From an uncultured Bryobacterales bacterium (GTDB taxonomy: Bacteria > Acidobacteriota > Terriglobia > Bryobacterales > UBA6623): DNA of 64,000 nt. A program made the translations under genes and the position numbers. The stretch is from NCBI GenBank assembly GCA_951813605.1, contig OX638379.1:4786062-4850061 (forward strand). The letters are read 5' to 3'. The notes beneath the pieces were generated by a model. It ran no database searches. It was not told the origin of the DNA and saw only the letters and a list, made by a program, of their open reading frames with translations. Positions 8,579-17,418 of the stretch are shown piece after piece (within the stretch, counting starts at the first letter, position 1; each line of letters opens with the position of its first letter).

Positions 8579-10699
8579 ATGTCGATCTACGCGCTCATCC
8601 CCGCACTGCCGCTGGCGGCATTTGTGATCCTGGCCTTGGGCGGGCGGCGCATCAACGGAGCGAGCCACCGCGTCGGCGTTCCGGCCGTCGCTGTCTCGTT
8701 CGGTCTGTCGATTGCCGCCCTGGCCGAGGTGGCTCGCAACGGGGCGATAGCCGTGCCCCTGTACCGCTTCGCCGCGGCGGGCGACTTGGTAATCGACGTG
8801 GGGATGTACATCGACCAACTCGCTACGCTGCTGCTTCCCCTGGTGACCGGAGTGAGCTTCGTCGTGCATGTGTATTCGTCGCGCTACATGATCGGCGATC
8901 CGCGCTACCGGCGGTTCTTCGCCGTGATGGCGCTGTTCACGTTCGCGATGACCCTGCTGGTTACGAGCGACAACCTGCTGGTGACCTACATGTGCTGGGA
9001 ACTGATGGGGATCTGCTCTTACTTGCTCATTTCCCACTGGGCCGGCCGGCCGTCTGCGGGCAAGGCCGCCACCAAGGCCTTCCTCGTCAACGCGGTGGCC
9101 GACGTGGGGCTCGGCTTTGGCGTGATTCTGACGTTTGCAACCTACGGCACGCTCAACATCCAGGAGATTCTCGCCCAAGCGGCCGCTGTCAGCGGCCAGA
9201 GCATTGAGCTGCTGGGCTTCGCAGTCGAACGGAACACCTTGATCACGCTGTGCTTGCTGAGCGGCGCCATGGGCAAGTCCGCACAGGTCCCGATGCACGT
9301 CTGGCTCCCGTTTGCCATGGAGGCTCCAACACCGGTCTCGGCTCTGATTCACGCCGCCACCATGGTCAACGCCGGCCCGTTCCTGCTTGTCCGAATGAGC
9401 CCCTTGGTGCTGCTCGCGCCTCCCGCCATGGTCGTGATCGCGATCGTCGGCGCGATTACCGCGCTCTTCGGGGCGCTAGTGGCACTTACGCAGTCCGATA
9501 TCAAGAAATTGCTGGCCTTCTCCACGATCAGCCAGATCGGATTCATGATATTCGCTTGCGGGGTTGGTGCGTTCTCCGCAGCCGTCTTCCACTTGCTGGC
9601 CCACGGCTTCCTCAAGGGCTTCCTATTCCTCTCCACGGGATCCGCGCTGGAGACGGCGGGCGCTCACGGGCATGGCGGGGAATCAATTCCCGCCAGCCGC
9701 ACTCGTCCCTTGGCCCTGGGGGCGCTGCTGCTGACGAGCGTTCCCATCGTCGTGCTGTTTTGCGGTCCCTACGAGCGACTCTGGACCGCTCAGCAGGTTC
9801 CCGCGGCCGGTGTCGCGTTTTGGACTGTCGCAGTGGCAACAGTCTTTCTGACCGCCTTCTATGCTTTTCGAGGAGTCGTCTCGCTGTTCGGCGCAAACGT
9901 CGGAACGTCAGTGACGGCGCGGCCGCGCTTGCTTTCGCGCGACCATGTGGCGGCAATCGCCGTCGCTTGCGTCGCGGTCGGCACGCTGCTGCTGGGAGCG
10001 TGGTCGTGGCTCGGCACTTTCCTGGCCCCGGCGGTGGGCGGTCGCCTTGGGGAGGCGGAAGCAGGCACTTTCTCGCCGCTGGCAGCGGTGGCCGTAGCTG
10101 CGGCTGTCGCAGGGTGGAGTGTAGCGTATGCCGGACATCTGCGACCGTCGGCCGTTCCGCTCGGCCAGCGCGAATGGGTCAAGAGGGCCTACGTGCATTT
10201 TCTGAATCGACTCTACTTCGACGAGTTGCACGACCTCTGCGCGGTGCGGCCTTCCCTGCGAATTTCCAGGTGGCTTTGGCGCGACCTGGATGTCCGCTGG
10301 ATTGACCGGGCAGTCGCTGGCACAGCGCGGGTGTCGCGCCTGGGCGCGGAGTCGCTGCACCGGCTGCTGGAGAGATCGGTCATCGACCGGGCAGTCGCTG
10401 GCACAGCGGGGGTGTCGCGCCTGGGCGCGGAGTCGCTGCACCGGCTGCTGGAGAGATCGGTCATCGACCGCACGGTTCACGCCGCCGCTGCGACGACAGT
10501 GGGGCTGTCGCGCTGGCTGTGGGCGGCCGTTGACATGCGCAAGATCGATGCCGCCGTGCAGCGCCTGGGAAGGCTGGCTGCCGCCGTCGGCCCGGCTTTG
10601 CGAGGAATCGAACCGCGCACGCTGCGCCAACACCTCTTGATCGTGGTCTACTGGCTCGTCGCCGCAATCGGATTGTCGTACTTGTTCACGCTGCAATAA
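8579..10699 (+). CDS. NuoL/MrpA-N/DabB-like proton-translocating subunit
   Basis: A 706-residue member of the NuoL/ND5 branch of antiporter-like subunits (Proton_antipo_N plus Proton_antipo_M). E141 (MCWELMGICSYLLISHW) and K233 (GAMGKSAQVPMHVWLPFAMEAPTPVSALIHAATMV) correspond to the conserved glutamate and lysine of the proton channel. About 220 residues extend beyond the core; FDELHDLCAVRPSLRI resembles the NuoL segment before its lateral helix, and a 27-residue unit is duplicated there (see repeat at 10304). It ends in a last hydrophobic helix (HLLIVVYWLVAAIGLSYLF). A ggggagg ribosome-binding site precedes the start. This is the best DabB-equivalent partner of DabA in the cluster, though it could equally be the MrpA N-terminal half. 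Confidence 0.88.
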   Translation: MSIYALIPALPLAAFVILALGGRRINGASHRVGVPAVAVSFGLSIAALAEVARNGAIAVPLYRFAAAGDLVIDVGMYIDQLATLLLPLVTGVSFVVHVYSSRYMIGDPRYRRFFAVMALFTFAMTLLVTSDNLLVTYMCWELMGICSYLLISHWAGRPSAGKAATKAFLVNAVADVGLGFGVILTFATYGTLNIQEILAQAAAVSGQSIELLGFAVERNTLITLCLLSGAMGKSAQVPMHVWLPFAMEAPTPVSALIHAATMVNAGPFLLVRMSPLVLLAPPAMVVIAIVGAITALFGALVALTQSDIKKLLAFSTISQIGFMIFACGVGAFSAAVFHLLAHGFLKGFLFLSTGSALETAGAHGHGGESIPASRTRPLALGALLLTSVPIVVLFCGPYERLWTAQQVPAAGVAFWTVAVATVFLTAFYAFRGVVSLFGANVGTSVTARPRLLSRDHVAAIAVACVAVGTLLLGAWSWLGTFLAPAVGGRLGEAEAGTFSPLAAVAVAAAVAGWSVAYAGHLRPSAVPLGQREWVKRAYVHFLNRLYFDELHDLCAVRPSLRISRWLWRDLDVRWIDRAVAGTARVSRLGAESLHRLLERSVIDRAVAGTAGVSRLGAESLHRLLERSVIDRTVHAAAATTVGLSRWLWAAVDMRKIDAAVQRLGRLAAAVGPALRGIEPRTLRQHLLIVVYWLVAAIGLSYLFTLQ
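10304..10465 (+). repeat. 81-bp tandem duplication inside the NuoL-like gene
   Basis: Two adjacent 81-base copies, 10304-10384 and 10385-10465, differ at one base (position 28 of the unit, c versus g, changing Arg to Gly). Each encodes 27 residues beginning DRAVAGTA and ending LLERSVI. The reading frame is kept. A third, diverged start of the unit (DRTVHAAA) follows directly. Near identity implies a recent slippage or unequal-crossover duplication in the amphipathic C-terminal region. Confidence 0.95.
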
Positions 10700-10724
10700 C
10701 TTCGCTAGAGAGATGGAGATTTCA

Positions 10725-12209
10725 ATGATGCCGCTCCTTAACGATCATCTAATCAGCCTGCTGATTGCTGTCCCGTTCCTTGGTATCGCCGCCATACTGC
10801 TCGTGCGCGGCGACGAGTGGGCGCGCCGCATCGCGCTGCTCAGCTCTTTAGCCGGACTCGGTCTATCCGTGACGCTTTGGCGGGCATTCGACCCGGCGCT
10901 GCCGGGCATGCAATTCGTCGAGCGCGCGGACTGGATGCCCACGTTCAACATTGCGTACGCGGTTGGGGTGGATGGCATCAGCGTGCTGCTGGTGCTGCTC
11001 ACGACGCTGCTGACGCCCCTCTGCGTGCTTGCCTCGTGGCAGGCGATCACCACCAAGGTGAAGGCCTTCATGAGCCTGCTGCTGCTGGTCGAGGGCGCGA
11101 TGATTGTCGTCTTCACCGCTCTGGACCTGTTCCTGTTCTTCATGCTTTGGGAAGTCACGATGATTCCCATGTATTTCATGATCGTGCTGTGGGGCGGGCC
11201 AAACCGGATTGTCGCCGGGCTCAAATTCGTGCTCTACAGCTTGGCTGGAAGCCTGCTCCTGCTGGCCGGCATTCTTGGCCTGTACCTGAACGCCGGCCAG
11301 ACCTTCGACCTGCAAGCCATGGCTGGCAGCCAGATCGCCCTGGAAGCGCAACAGTGGATCTTCGCCGCTTTGGTTCTGGGATTCGCGATCAAGCTGCCGA
11401 TGGTGCCGTTCCACTCTTGGCTGCCCGACGCCCATTCGGAAGCGCCGACGGCTGGCAGCGTGATCCTAGCCGGGGTTCTGCTGAAAATGGGCGGCTACGG
11501 ATTTCTGCGGATTTGCGTGCCGGTCCTGCCCGAGGCGTCGGTGGAGTTCAGCCCCTACATCCTCTGGATGTCGGTCGCCGCCATCCTGTACGGAGGCTGC
11601 CTGGCGCTGGCTCAATCCGATCTCAAGAAGCTGGTCGCCTACTCGTCAATTTCCCACATGGGATTCGTCACGCTCGGCATTTTCGCATTCAACCAGGAGG
11701 GCGTTCAAGGCGCCGTGCTGCAGATGTTCAACCACGGCATTACCACGGGCGCGCTGTTTCTCGCGGTCGGCTTGCTGTACGACCGGACGCACTGCCGGAT
11801 GATCAGCGATTACGGCGGATTGCACAAGCCTATGCCGCGATTCGTCGTCTTCCTGGCGATTTTCTCAATCGCGTCGTTCGGACTGCCCGGCACCGCGAAC
11901 TTCGTCGGGGAGTTCTTGGTCCTGGTCGGGACATCCTACGCGAGCATGGCGATGGTGTTGCTGGCGATGGGCGGGATCGTGCTAGCCGCCGCCTATATGC
12001 TGTGGATGCTGCAGCGCGTGATGCTCGGCCCGACGTCCGACCGTTGGGCGCTGCTGCGCGACCTGACCACACGGGAGATCCTGACGCTCGCGCCGCTGGC
12101 GATCATTGTCTTCGCCGCAGGGGTTTACCCCGCTCCGCTCGTGGAATTGCTGGCCAACAGCGTCGGCGAGCTCATCGCATCGGCGACGGCGCTCGCGACG
12201 GGCGGCTGA
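10725..12209 (+). CDS. NuoM-like proton-translocating subunit
   Basis: A 494-residue NuoM/ND4-type subunit (PF00361). E143 (LFFMLWEVTMIPMYFMI) and K223 (GFAIKLPMVPFHSWLPDAHSEAPTAGSVILAGVLLKMGGYG) are the conserved channel charges, and the second lysine of LLKMGGYG is also present. It closes the cluster, 25 bases after the NuoL-like gene. The start at 10725 is preferred over the in-frame ATG at 10713 because ggag at 10715-10718 gives a well-spaced ribosome-binding site. It is not part of a visible complex I operon, so a role in the Dab/Mrp assembly is likely. Confidence 0.88.
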   Translation: MMPLLNDHLISLLIAVPFLGIAAILLVRGDEWARRIALLSSLAGLGLSVTLWRAFDPALPGMQFVERADWMPTFNIAYAVGVDGISVLLVLLTTLLTPLCVLASWQAITTKVKAFMSLLLLVEGAMIVVFTALDLFLFFMLWEVTMIPMYFMIVLWGGPNRIVAGLKFVLYSLAGSLLLLAGILGLYLNAGQTFDLQAMAGSQIALEAQQWIFAALVLGFAIKLPMVPFHSWLPDAHSEAPTAGSVILAGVLLKMGGYGFLRICVPVLPEASVEFSPYILWMSVAAILYGGCLALAQSDLKKLVAYSSISHMGFVTLGIFAFNQEGVQGAVLQMFNHGITTGALFLAVGLLYDRTHCRMISDYGGLHKPMPRFVVFLAIFSIASFGLPGTANFVGEFLVLVGTSYASMAMVLLAMGGIVLAAAYMLWMLQRVMLGPTSDRWALLRDLTTREILTLAPLAIIVFAAGVYPAPLVELLANSVGELIASATALATGG

Positions 12210-12449
12210 CACCAGTCGGCGGGCCAGCCTGACAAGCAGAAACCTGGCCGCTTCGGCTGGGGAAGCCTGTCGCTTCCCTCTCCGTAGCACCGCGCCAGCC
12301 GCGACCGCTCCACGCATGGGAGTCGCCCGCCTGCGAAGAGCCTGCGCGGTCAATTGGGGGCAAGCCTTGGCTTGACGAGCCGCGGGCGGCAAGCGCCGTG
12401 CCCGTATCGGGTTGCCCGACGCTCGTGGTCCTGTCCGTGGAAGGCCCGC
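12210..12449. other. Intergenic region between convergent genes
   Basis: 240 bases between the end of the antiporter operon and the end of cutA. I see no gene and no convincing intrinsic terminator. Confidence 0.4.
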
Positions 12450-12788
12450 TCAGGCCTGCATGCTGACGGACTCGTCCAGCCAGCGAAGGTAGGCCGCGTT
12501 GCCCGCCCGGACCCGAGTGGCGATCAATTCGAAGACTTCGTACGGATGCAGGGCAGCCACCGCCGACTCAAGAGCCCCGAAGCAGTCGCTGCGGGTCTTG
12601 ATGACTAGCAGGGACTCGGAGTCCTCCTCGACTTCGCCCTTCCACGTGTACACGGATCGCAGGCCCGGCACCACGTTGACGCAGGCGCAGACCCGCCTTC
12701 GGACGAGTTCGCGGGCGATCTCGTCCGCCTTCTCCGGCGGGCAGGTGCAGTAAGCGACCAGATGGCAGGTTTCCTTGTTTTCGTTCAT
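12450..12788 (-). CDS. cutA: CutA1 divalent-ion tolerance protein
   Basis: A 112-residue CutA1 protein. CTCPPEKADEIARELVRRRVCACVNVVPGLRSVYTWKGEVEEDSESLLVIKT is the complete family core, including A-C-V-N and Y-x-W-x-G. CutA1 forms very stable trimers; it has been linked to copper tolerance, but its role is not settled and many CutA1 proteins have other or unknown functions. It lies 62 bases downstream of the glycosyltransferase on the same strand. Confidence 0.93.
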   Translation of the reverse strand: MNENKETCHLVAYCTCPPEKADEIARELVRRRVCACVNVVPGLRSVYTWKGEVEEDSESLLVIKTRSDCFGALESAVAALHPYEVFELIATRVRAGNAAYLRWLDESVSMQA

Positions 12789-12850
12789 GGCCCGTGTTGC
12801 GGCCCGCGGCCCCGGTACTATCGTGTCAAGTCGCGGCCGCCCCGATCAAC

Positions 12851-15235
12851 TCAGTCAGCTGCCCGCTGGCGCAAGGGCAATGGATACGCCGACCGCGAGA
12901 GCAGTTTCGTCTCCAAGGCTGCCGCGTAGTGATCGAGCAGGCGTGGCACAGTGGCTTCGGAGTTCCAGTTCCGCTCAACGGCTCGCCGCGCTTCGCGGGC
13001 GATCGCCCGTGCGCGGGACCGGTTTCTCAGCAACGCTACGACGGCATCGGCGAACGCCGCTGGACGGTCCTCGATTTCCGCCATGCCGCTGTCCCTGTCG
13101 CACAGGCCTTCGGCGCCTAGAGTCGTCGAGACCACCGCGATTCCTGAGGCGAACGCCTCCAAGATCTTCACGCGCACCCCCGACCCCGAAAGGATAGGCG
13201 CGACAAAGACCGCGTATCTGCCCAGCACGTCGCGGATTTCGGGCACCCAGCCGAGGTACTCATCTCCTTCGCCCTGGAGAACCGCGGTGAGGTGCGCCGG
13301 CGCGCCCGCGCCCGCTACCACGAGGCGCGCTTGTGGCATATGCTCGCGCACCCTCGGCATGACGCGCTCCCGAAAGAACTCCAGCGCTTCCAAATTGGGC
13401 GGATGGCGGAAATTGCCGACGAACAGAATCGTGCCCGGCTCGCGACCCGCTTGCCGAAACGGGTAGCTGTCCACGGCAATGGCGGTGCGCAGGCCGTGCA
13501 GCACGCTCGGACCGTCGCCCAGCAAGGCCCGGAGCACGCGCCCTTGCTCGGCGCTGCAAACCTGCACGGCATCGAATGCCGGAATCACTGCCAACTCGAA
13601 TCGCAACGCGCGCAAGTACTCGTAGCCCCGTCGCGCGATCTGGAGCGGTCCCTTCGCCAGCACGGTTCGCTGGACGCACTGGAAGTGCAGGTCGTGCTCG
13701 AACAGGCAGCAAACCAGTTGCCGGAAAGACTCTCCGTAGGACGCCAGCTGCGAGTACTCGAGCTGGACGACGTCGATGCGCCGCAAGAGGATCGTGCGGT
13801 GAACCTTCCACAGGAAATCCGGGCTCCAGTAGGCCTGCGCCGATTGCGGCCATATCATCGGTGCGCCGAAGCGCATCCGGGGGTCGTGCAGCACGAACTC
13901 CGCGCTGGCGCATCTCTCGGCCAGCCTCGCATGGCCCTCGAAGTCGGAACCTCGCTCCACCATGCACAGCAGATGCAGGCGGCATCGTTGTGCAAGGCCC
14001 TCGACGGCCTGCTTCATGAAGACGGCGCCGCCATGGGTCGGCGGCTCGATCGGGTAGGGTGACACGAACAGGACGTTGAGATCGCTGCGGGACTTGTTCT
14101 CCAGCCGGTGAAAGCGGTCGCGGAAGTACCCGCCAAACGGGCGTTTCAGAGCCTCGGCGTCGGGAATTTCCGCGAGCCGCCGAGCCGCCGCACGCCGACC
14201 GAATGCGCGAGCCGACTGGATCAAAGCCGCCAGGAAGGCCCGTACGTTCGCGCGGTCGGGAGAGGGGCCGGCGACCAGGGAGAGCCACATTTCGCCGTAG
14301 ATCCACCCGAAGTGGCCTAGCAAGCGGCCCCAGTGGTGCATGTTTTTCCAGACGAACAGCAGTCGGTTCTTCTGCAGGACGCGGTCGATGTACTCCTTCT
14401 CGAAATGCCTGCCAATGGTGCCCCGGTGCTCGTGGTGCAGCACGCTGCGCGGTGCGTAGAGATTGATCCAGCCTCGCTTCCAAGCCATGTAGGACAGGTC
14501 GACGTCCTCCATGTAGAACGGCGCGAGGATTTCCGCAAAGCCGCCGAGCTCCAGAATCTTGAGTCGGTCGTAAGCCGAGGACCCCCCTCCGGCGTAGAAG
14601 GTCGGGAACAGCTCGTCCACCGCCTCGTCGGCGACATGCTGGAGGCGAATCCCGCCGCGGTGCCAGCGCCCCATGGTCAGTCCAGTCTCCTCCCGCGGCT
14701 TGCCAGAGTCCTGGAAGTGGATCTGGCCGGTGACCGAAAACACCCTGGGATCCCGGAACCCCTCGAGCAGCGGGCCCAAGAAGCCTGGCTCAACGCGCAT
14801 GTCATTGTTCAGCAGGACCACGATGTCGTGGCGCGCGATGCTGAAGCCGACATTCGAGGCCCGGGCGAATCCTAGGTTGGAGCCCATCTCGACGACGCGC
14901 ACCGAGGGGAACTCTCGAGCTAGGAACTCCGCCGAGCCATCGTCGGATGCGTTCTCGAGGACCAAGATCTCGTGATCCGGATGCCCCGCAAGCGCCTCGA
15001 CGACCGAGGGCAGGTTTCTCGCGAGGTGGTCTCTGCCGTTCCAAGTGGGAATCACCACGCTGACCGCTTCCTTGGAGACTCCTCGCGCCGCGTCCGGATG
15101 CTTTCGGCGACCGAAAAGCGTCACGCAGTCCGCAAGGAGCAGGAGCAGCGCCAAGAGCGCTAGCAGGACGGGCGCGACGACCGCCAGGAATGTCGCCGCG
15201 CCCAGCGCCGCCAGCAGTCCGGTAACCCGCCTCAC
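12851..15235 (-). CDS. Bifunctional GT2-GT4 glycosyltransferase
   Basis: A 794-residue protein with a hydrophobic N-terminal segment (about residues 8-40), a GT2 domain (about 58-290) and a GT4-like domain at the C-terminus (about 410-780). GT2 landmarks: VSVVIPTWNGRDHL, ENASDDGSAEFL and the NND triad in VVLLNNDMRVEPGF. GT4 landmarks: GTILFVGNFRHPPNLEALEFF, LVVAGAGAP, and the nucleotide-sugar loop VFVAPILSGSGVRVKILEAFASGIAVVSTTLGAEGL. The GTG start at 15235 overlaps the wzt stop in a GTGA arrangement, so longer readings into wzt are rejected. It probably adds sugars to the polysaccharide exported by the neighbouring Wzm/Wzt. Confidence 0.85.
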   Translation of the reverse strand: MRRVTGLLAALGAATFLAVVAPVLLALLALLLLLADCVTLFGRRKHPDAARGVSKEAVSVVIPTWNGRDHLARNLPSVVEALAGHPDHEILVLENASDDGSAEFLAREFPSVRVVEMGSNLGFARASNVGFSIARHDIVVLLNNDMRVEPGFLGPLLEGFRDPRVFSVTGQIHFQDSGKPREETGLTMGRWHRGGIRLQHVADEAVDELFPTFYAGGGSSAYDRLKILELGGFAEILAPFYMEDVDLSYMAWKRGWINLYAPRSVLHHEHRGTIGRHFEKEYIDRVLQKNRLLFVWKNMHHWGRLLGHFGWIYGEMWLSLVAGPSPDRANVRAFLAALIQSARAFGRRAAARRLAEIPDAEALKRPFGGYFRDRFHRLENKSRSDLNVLFVSPYPIEPPTHGGAVFMKQAVEGLAQRCRLHLLCMVERGSDFEGHARLAERCASAEFVLHDPRMRFGAPMIWPQSAQAYWSPDFLWKVHRTILLRRIDVVQLEYSQLASYGESFRQLVCCLFEHDLHFQCVQRTVLAKGPLQIARRGYEYLRALRFELAVIPAFDAVQVCSAEQGRVLRALLGDGPSVLHGLRTAIAVDSYPFRQAGREPGTILFVGNFRHPPNLEALEFFRERVMPRVREHMPQARLVVAGAGAPAHLTAVLQGEGDEYLGWVPEIRDVLGRYAVFVAPILSGSGVRVKILEAFASGIAVVSTTLGAEGLCDRDSGMAEIEDRPAAFADAVVALLRNRSRARAIAREARRAVERNWNSEATVPRLLDHYAAALETKLLSRSAYPLPLRQRAAD

Positions 15236-16545
15236 TGGCTGGTCCTGCGTCCGGAAGGGCTCGTGCCGCGCCGACCGCCGACCTCCACGCGACAGGGCAA
15301 GTGAATGTATCCGTAAATCTCGCCGACGCCCCGCGCCATCGGAAGGGCCAAGGCGTTGTCGATCCAGTCGCAGATCTCGTAATTGCGCAGGCCGCCGTCG
15401 GCGACGGCCGGGGCGAAGGAGAACGACCCGGCGTACAGTTCCGGAAGGTCGATGTGGAAGTCGACCGTTCGCGTCTCGTCCGGGCGCATCGGTTCCAGGA
15501 CGCATCCCTCGCGCGCAGTGTTGGTGCCAGCGAAATCGATTCCGAGATGGTTTCGCATCATGAAGCCGATATTCGGCTCGTCGATGCGATCTCTGGCTCG
15601 TACGGTGATTCGCACAATTGCACGCCCGTTCGGTATCAGTGCCTTCGCCTGTCTGCCCAAGCTGTCGAGGACTGCGATGCCCGTGATCTCGGCCCTGCCG
15701 GTTCCGAAGCGACGGTCGGCGTTCGGAATGCCTGCCGCCGGCTGCGGGGCGGGCGCGGGGCGGCGCGCCGCGGCGGCCGGAACGCCGACGGATGCCGAGC
15801 CACGGACCGCGCGGTCTTTCGCGTTCATGCTTGCCAAATACTGACGGACCACCGTTTGGGGCTCGCCCAGGCCGGCGACTCGGCCGCGGTCGAGCCAAAG
15901 CGCGCGTGTGCCTAGCGCCTGCACATCTGCCATTGCATGTGACACGAACAAGATCGTCACCCGGCTGGCGCGCAGCTCGTGAACTCGCCGCATGCAGCGC
16001 TGGCGAAAATAGTAGTCGCCGACCGCCAGCGCCTCGTCGACGAGCAGAACCTCCGGCTCCACGTTGATCGCTACCGCAAACGCCAGGCGCACCACCATGC
16101 CTGTCGAATAACTCTTGACCGGCCTGTCGATGAAGTCGCCAATCTCGGCGAAGTCCTCGATCTCCGGGAACCGCCTCTCAATCTCCCGCTTGGACAAGCC
16201 GAACAGAGCGGCGCTGAGACGGGCGTTCTCGCGTCCGGTGAACTCGGGATGGAATCCGGCGCCCAGCTCGAGCAACGCGGCTACGCGTCCCTCGACCTCA
16301 ACGCTTCCGGCAGTCGGGTGCAAGATGCCCGCGGCGAGTTGCAGGGAAGTGCTCTTGCCGGACCCGTTCGCTCCGATCAGGCACAGCGTCTCGCCGTGTC
16401 GGGCCTCGAACGAGACATCGCGGAGAGCCCAGAATTCCGCACTGCGGCGCCTATGGCTCGGCCAGACCAGCTCTCTCAGGCGGTCGGACGGGCGGGAATA
16501 CGCGGAGTAGCTCTTGGAGACGGCGTTGAAGATGACCTTGGCCAA
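15232..16545 (-). CDS. wzt: Polysaccharide ABC exporter ATPase (Wzt-like, with C-terminal substrate domain)
   Basis: A 437-residue ATPase. Walker A GANGSGKST (about residues 60-68), Q-loop area GRVAALLELGAGFHPEFTGREN, signature YSTGMVVRLAFAVA, Walker B EVLLVDEALAVGD and H-loop FVSHAM are all present. The GxGFHPEFTGREN pattern is specific to the O-antigen/teichoic-acid exporter ATPases. Residues ~270-437 form a Wzt_C-like beta domain (IGFMMRNHLGIDFAGTNT), which in known systems reads a terminal modification of the glycan. Wzm lies 90 bases upstream and the glycosyltransferase overlaps its 3' end. Confidence 0.9.
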   Translation of the reverse strand: MAKVIFNAVSKSYSAYSRPSDRLRELVWPSHRRRSAEFWALRDVSFEARHGETLCLIGANGSGKSTSLQLAAGILHPTAGSVEVEGRVAALLELGAGFHPEFTGRENARLSAALFGLSKREIERRFPEIEDFAEIGDFIDRPVKSYSTGMVVRLAFAVAINVEPEVLLVDEALAVGDYYFRQRCMRRVHELRASRVTILFVSHAMADVQALGTRALWLDRGRVAGLGEPQTVVRQYLASMNAKDRAVRGSASVGVPAAAARRPAPAPQPAAGIPNADRRFGTGRAEITGIAVLDSLGRQAKALIPNGRAIVRITVRARDRIDEPNIGFMMRNHLGIDFAGTNTAREGCVLEPMRPDETRTVDFHIDLPELYAGSFSFAPAVADGGLRNYEICDWIDNALALPMARGVGEIYGYIHLPCRVEVGGRRGTSPSGRRTSQ

Positions 16546-16635
16546 GGCTCCCTAGAGTCGCGCCGAACGCGGCTTGATCCTATGTTAGGGGGTGGGGGAA
16601 GATCGATGAGCATCGGGACGGCACCAGGCGGCAGG

Positions 16636-17418
16636 CTACATCACGTCAGGCAGCCCCCGCTTCACGCGTCGGAAGAAGAAACCGCCGGCGGCGAGAGAGG
16701 CGAAGGCAAATGCTGCGAGGATGCAAAGGTCCGCAATCGGGGGCTGCTCGGCTCCTAGGATTGCGCCACGATAGCCGAGAACTGCGTAGCGGACGGGATT
16801 CCAATCGAGCACAGGATCTAGCCTGCCCCGGTAGAACGCTTCCGGCAGGAACACCGGCGTAGCCCAGAACCAAGCGGTCAGCGCTACGGAGAGCATCTGC
16901 GCCGTGTCCCGAAGATACGCTTGCAGCCCCGCCACGACCCACGCGAGGCCTAGGCTGAACAGCGCCAGCAGGCCAGCGTACAAGGGCAGGAGCGCAAGCG
17001 ACTTTCCGGGCGGATGCCCCCACGCGGCCGATGCTGCAAGCAGGACTGCGAGAGAAAGGAGATGCGCCGCGCCATTCGAGGCAAGAATGCTCATCGGAAC
17101 CGCCTCTGACGGAAAGATGCTCTTCTTGATCAGCGCGGAATACTCGGATAGCGAATTCGCGGAGCGCGTCAGGGTCTCGGAGACGAGCAGCCAGGGCAGC
17201 AAGCCCGCAAGCAGGAACAGGGGGTAATTCTCGGTCGACTCTTCCGGCGGCAGCCTAGCCCCGAACGCATGCTGGAACAAGAGCGTGTAAACGGCCAGGA
17301 GGACCAGCGGATGGATTACGCCCCACAGCCATCCGAGCAGCGAGCCGACGTAGCGCTGCTTGAAGTCGCGCAGCGCCAGCTGGTACAGGAGGTTGGCCCT
17401 CACGCCGGGCGACACCAT
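16636..17418 (-). CDS. wzm: Polysaccharide ABC exporter permease (Wzm-like)
   Basis: A 260-residue ABC-2 permease. LALRDFKQRYVGSLLGWLWGVIHPLVLLAVYTLLF is the canonical N-terminal region of the O-antigen exporter permease, followed by about six hydrophobic segments and the motif FWATPVFLPEAF. It forms the membrane channel for the Wzt ATPase encoded next. First gene of the wzm-wzt-GT group, with a 349-base gap behind it. Confidence 0.92.
   Translation of the reverse strand: MVSPGVRANLLYQLALRDFKQRYVGSLLGWLWGVIHPLVLLAVYTLLFQHAFGARLPPEESTENYPLFLLAGLLPWLLVSETLTRSANSLSEYSALIKKSIFPSEAVPMSILASNGAAHLLSLAVLLAASAAWGHPPGKSLALLPLYAGLLALFSLGLAWVVAGLQAYLRDTAQMLSVALTAWFWATPVFLPEAFYRGRLDPVLDWNPVRYAVLGYRGAILGAEQPPIADLCILAAFAFASLAAGGFFFRRVKRGLPDVM

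Noticed and set aside
15236-15898. N-terminal extension of the glycosyltransferase frame up to a start at 15898
   Set aside because: It runs inside wzt in another frame and has shadow-like Arg/Pro-rich composition; the GTG at 15235 overlapping the wzt stop is the natural start.
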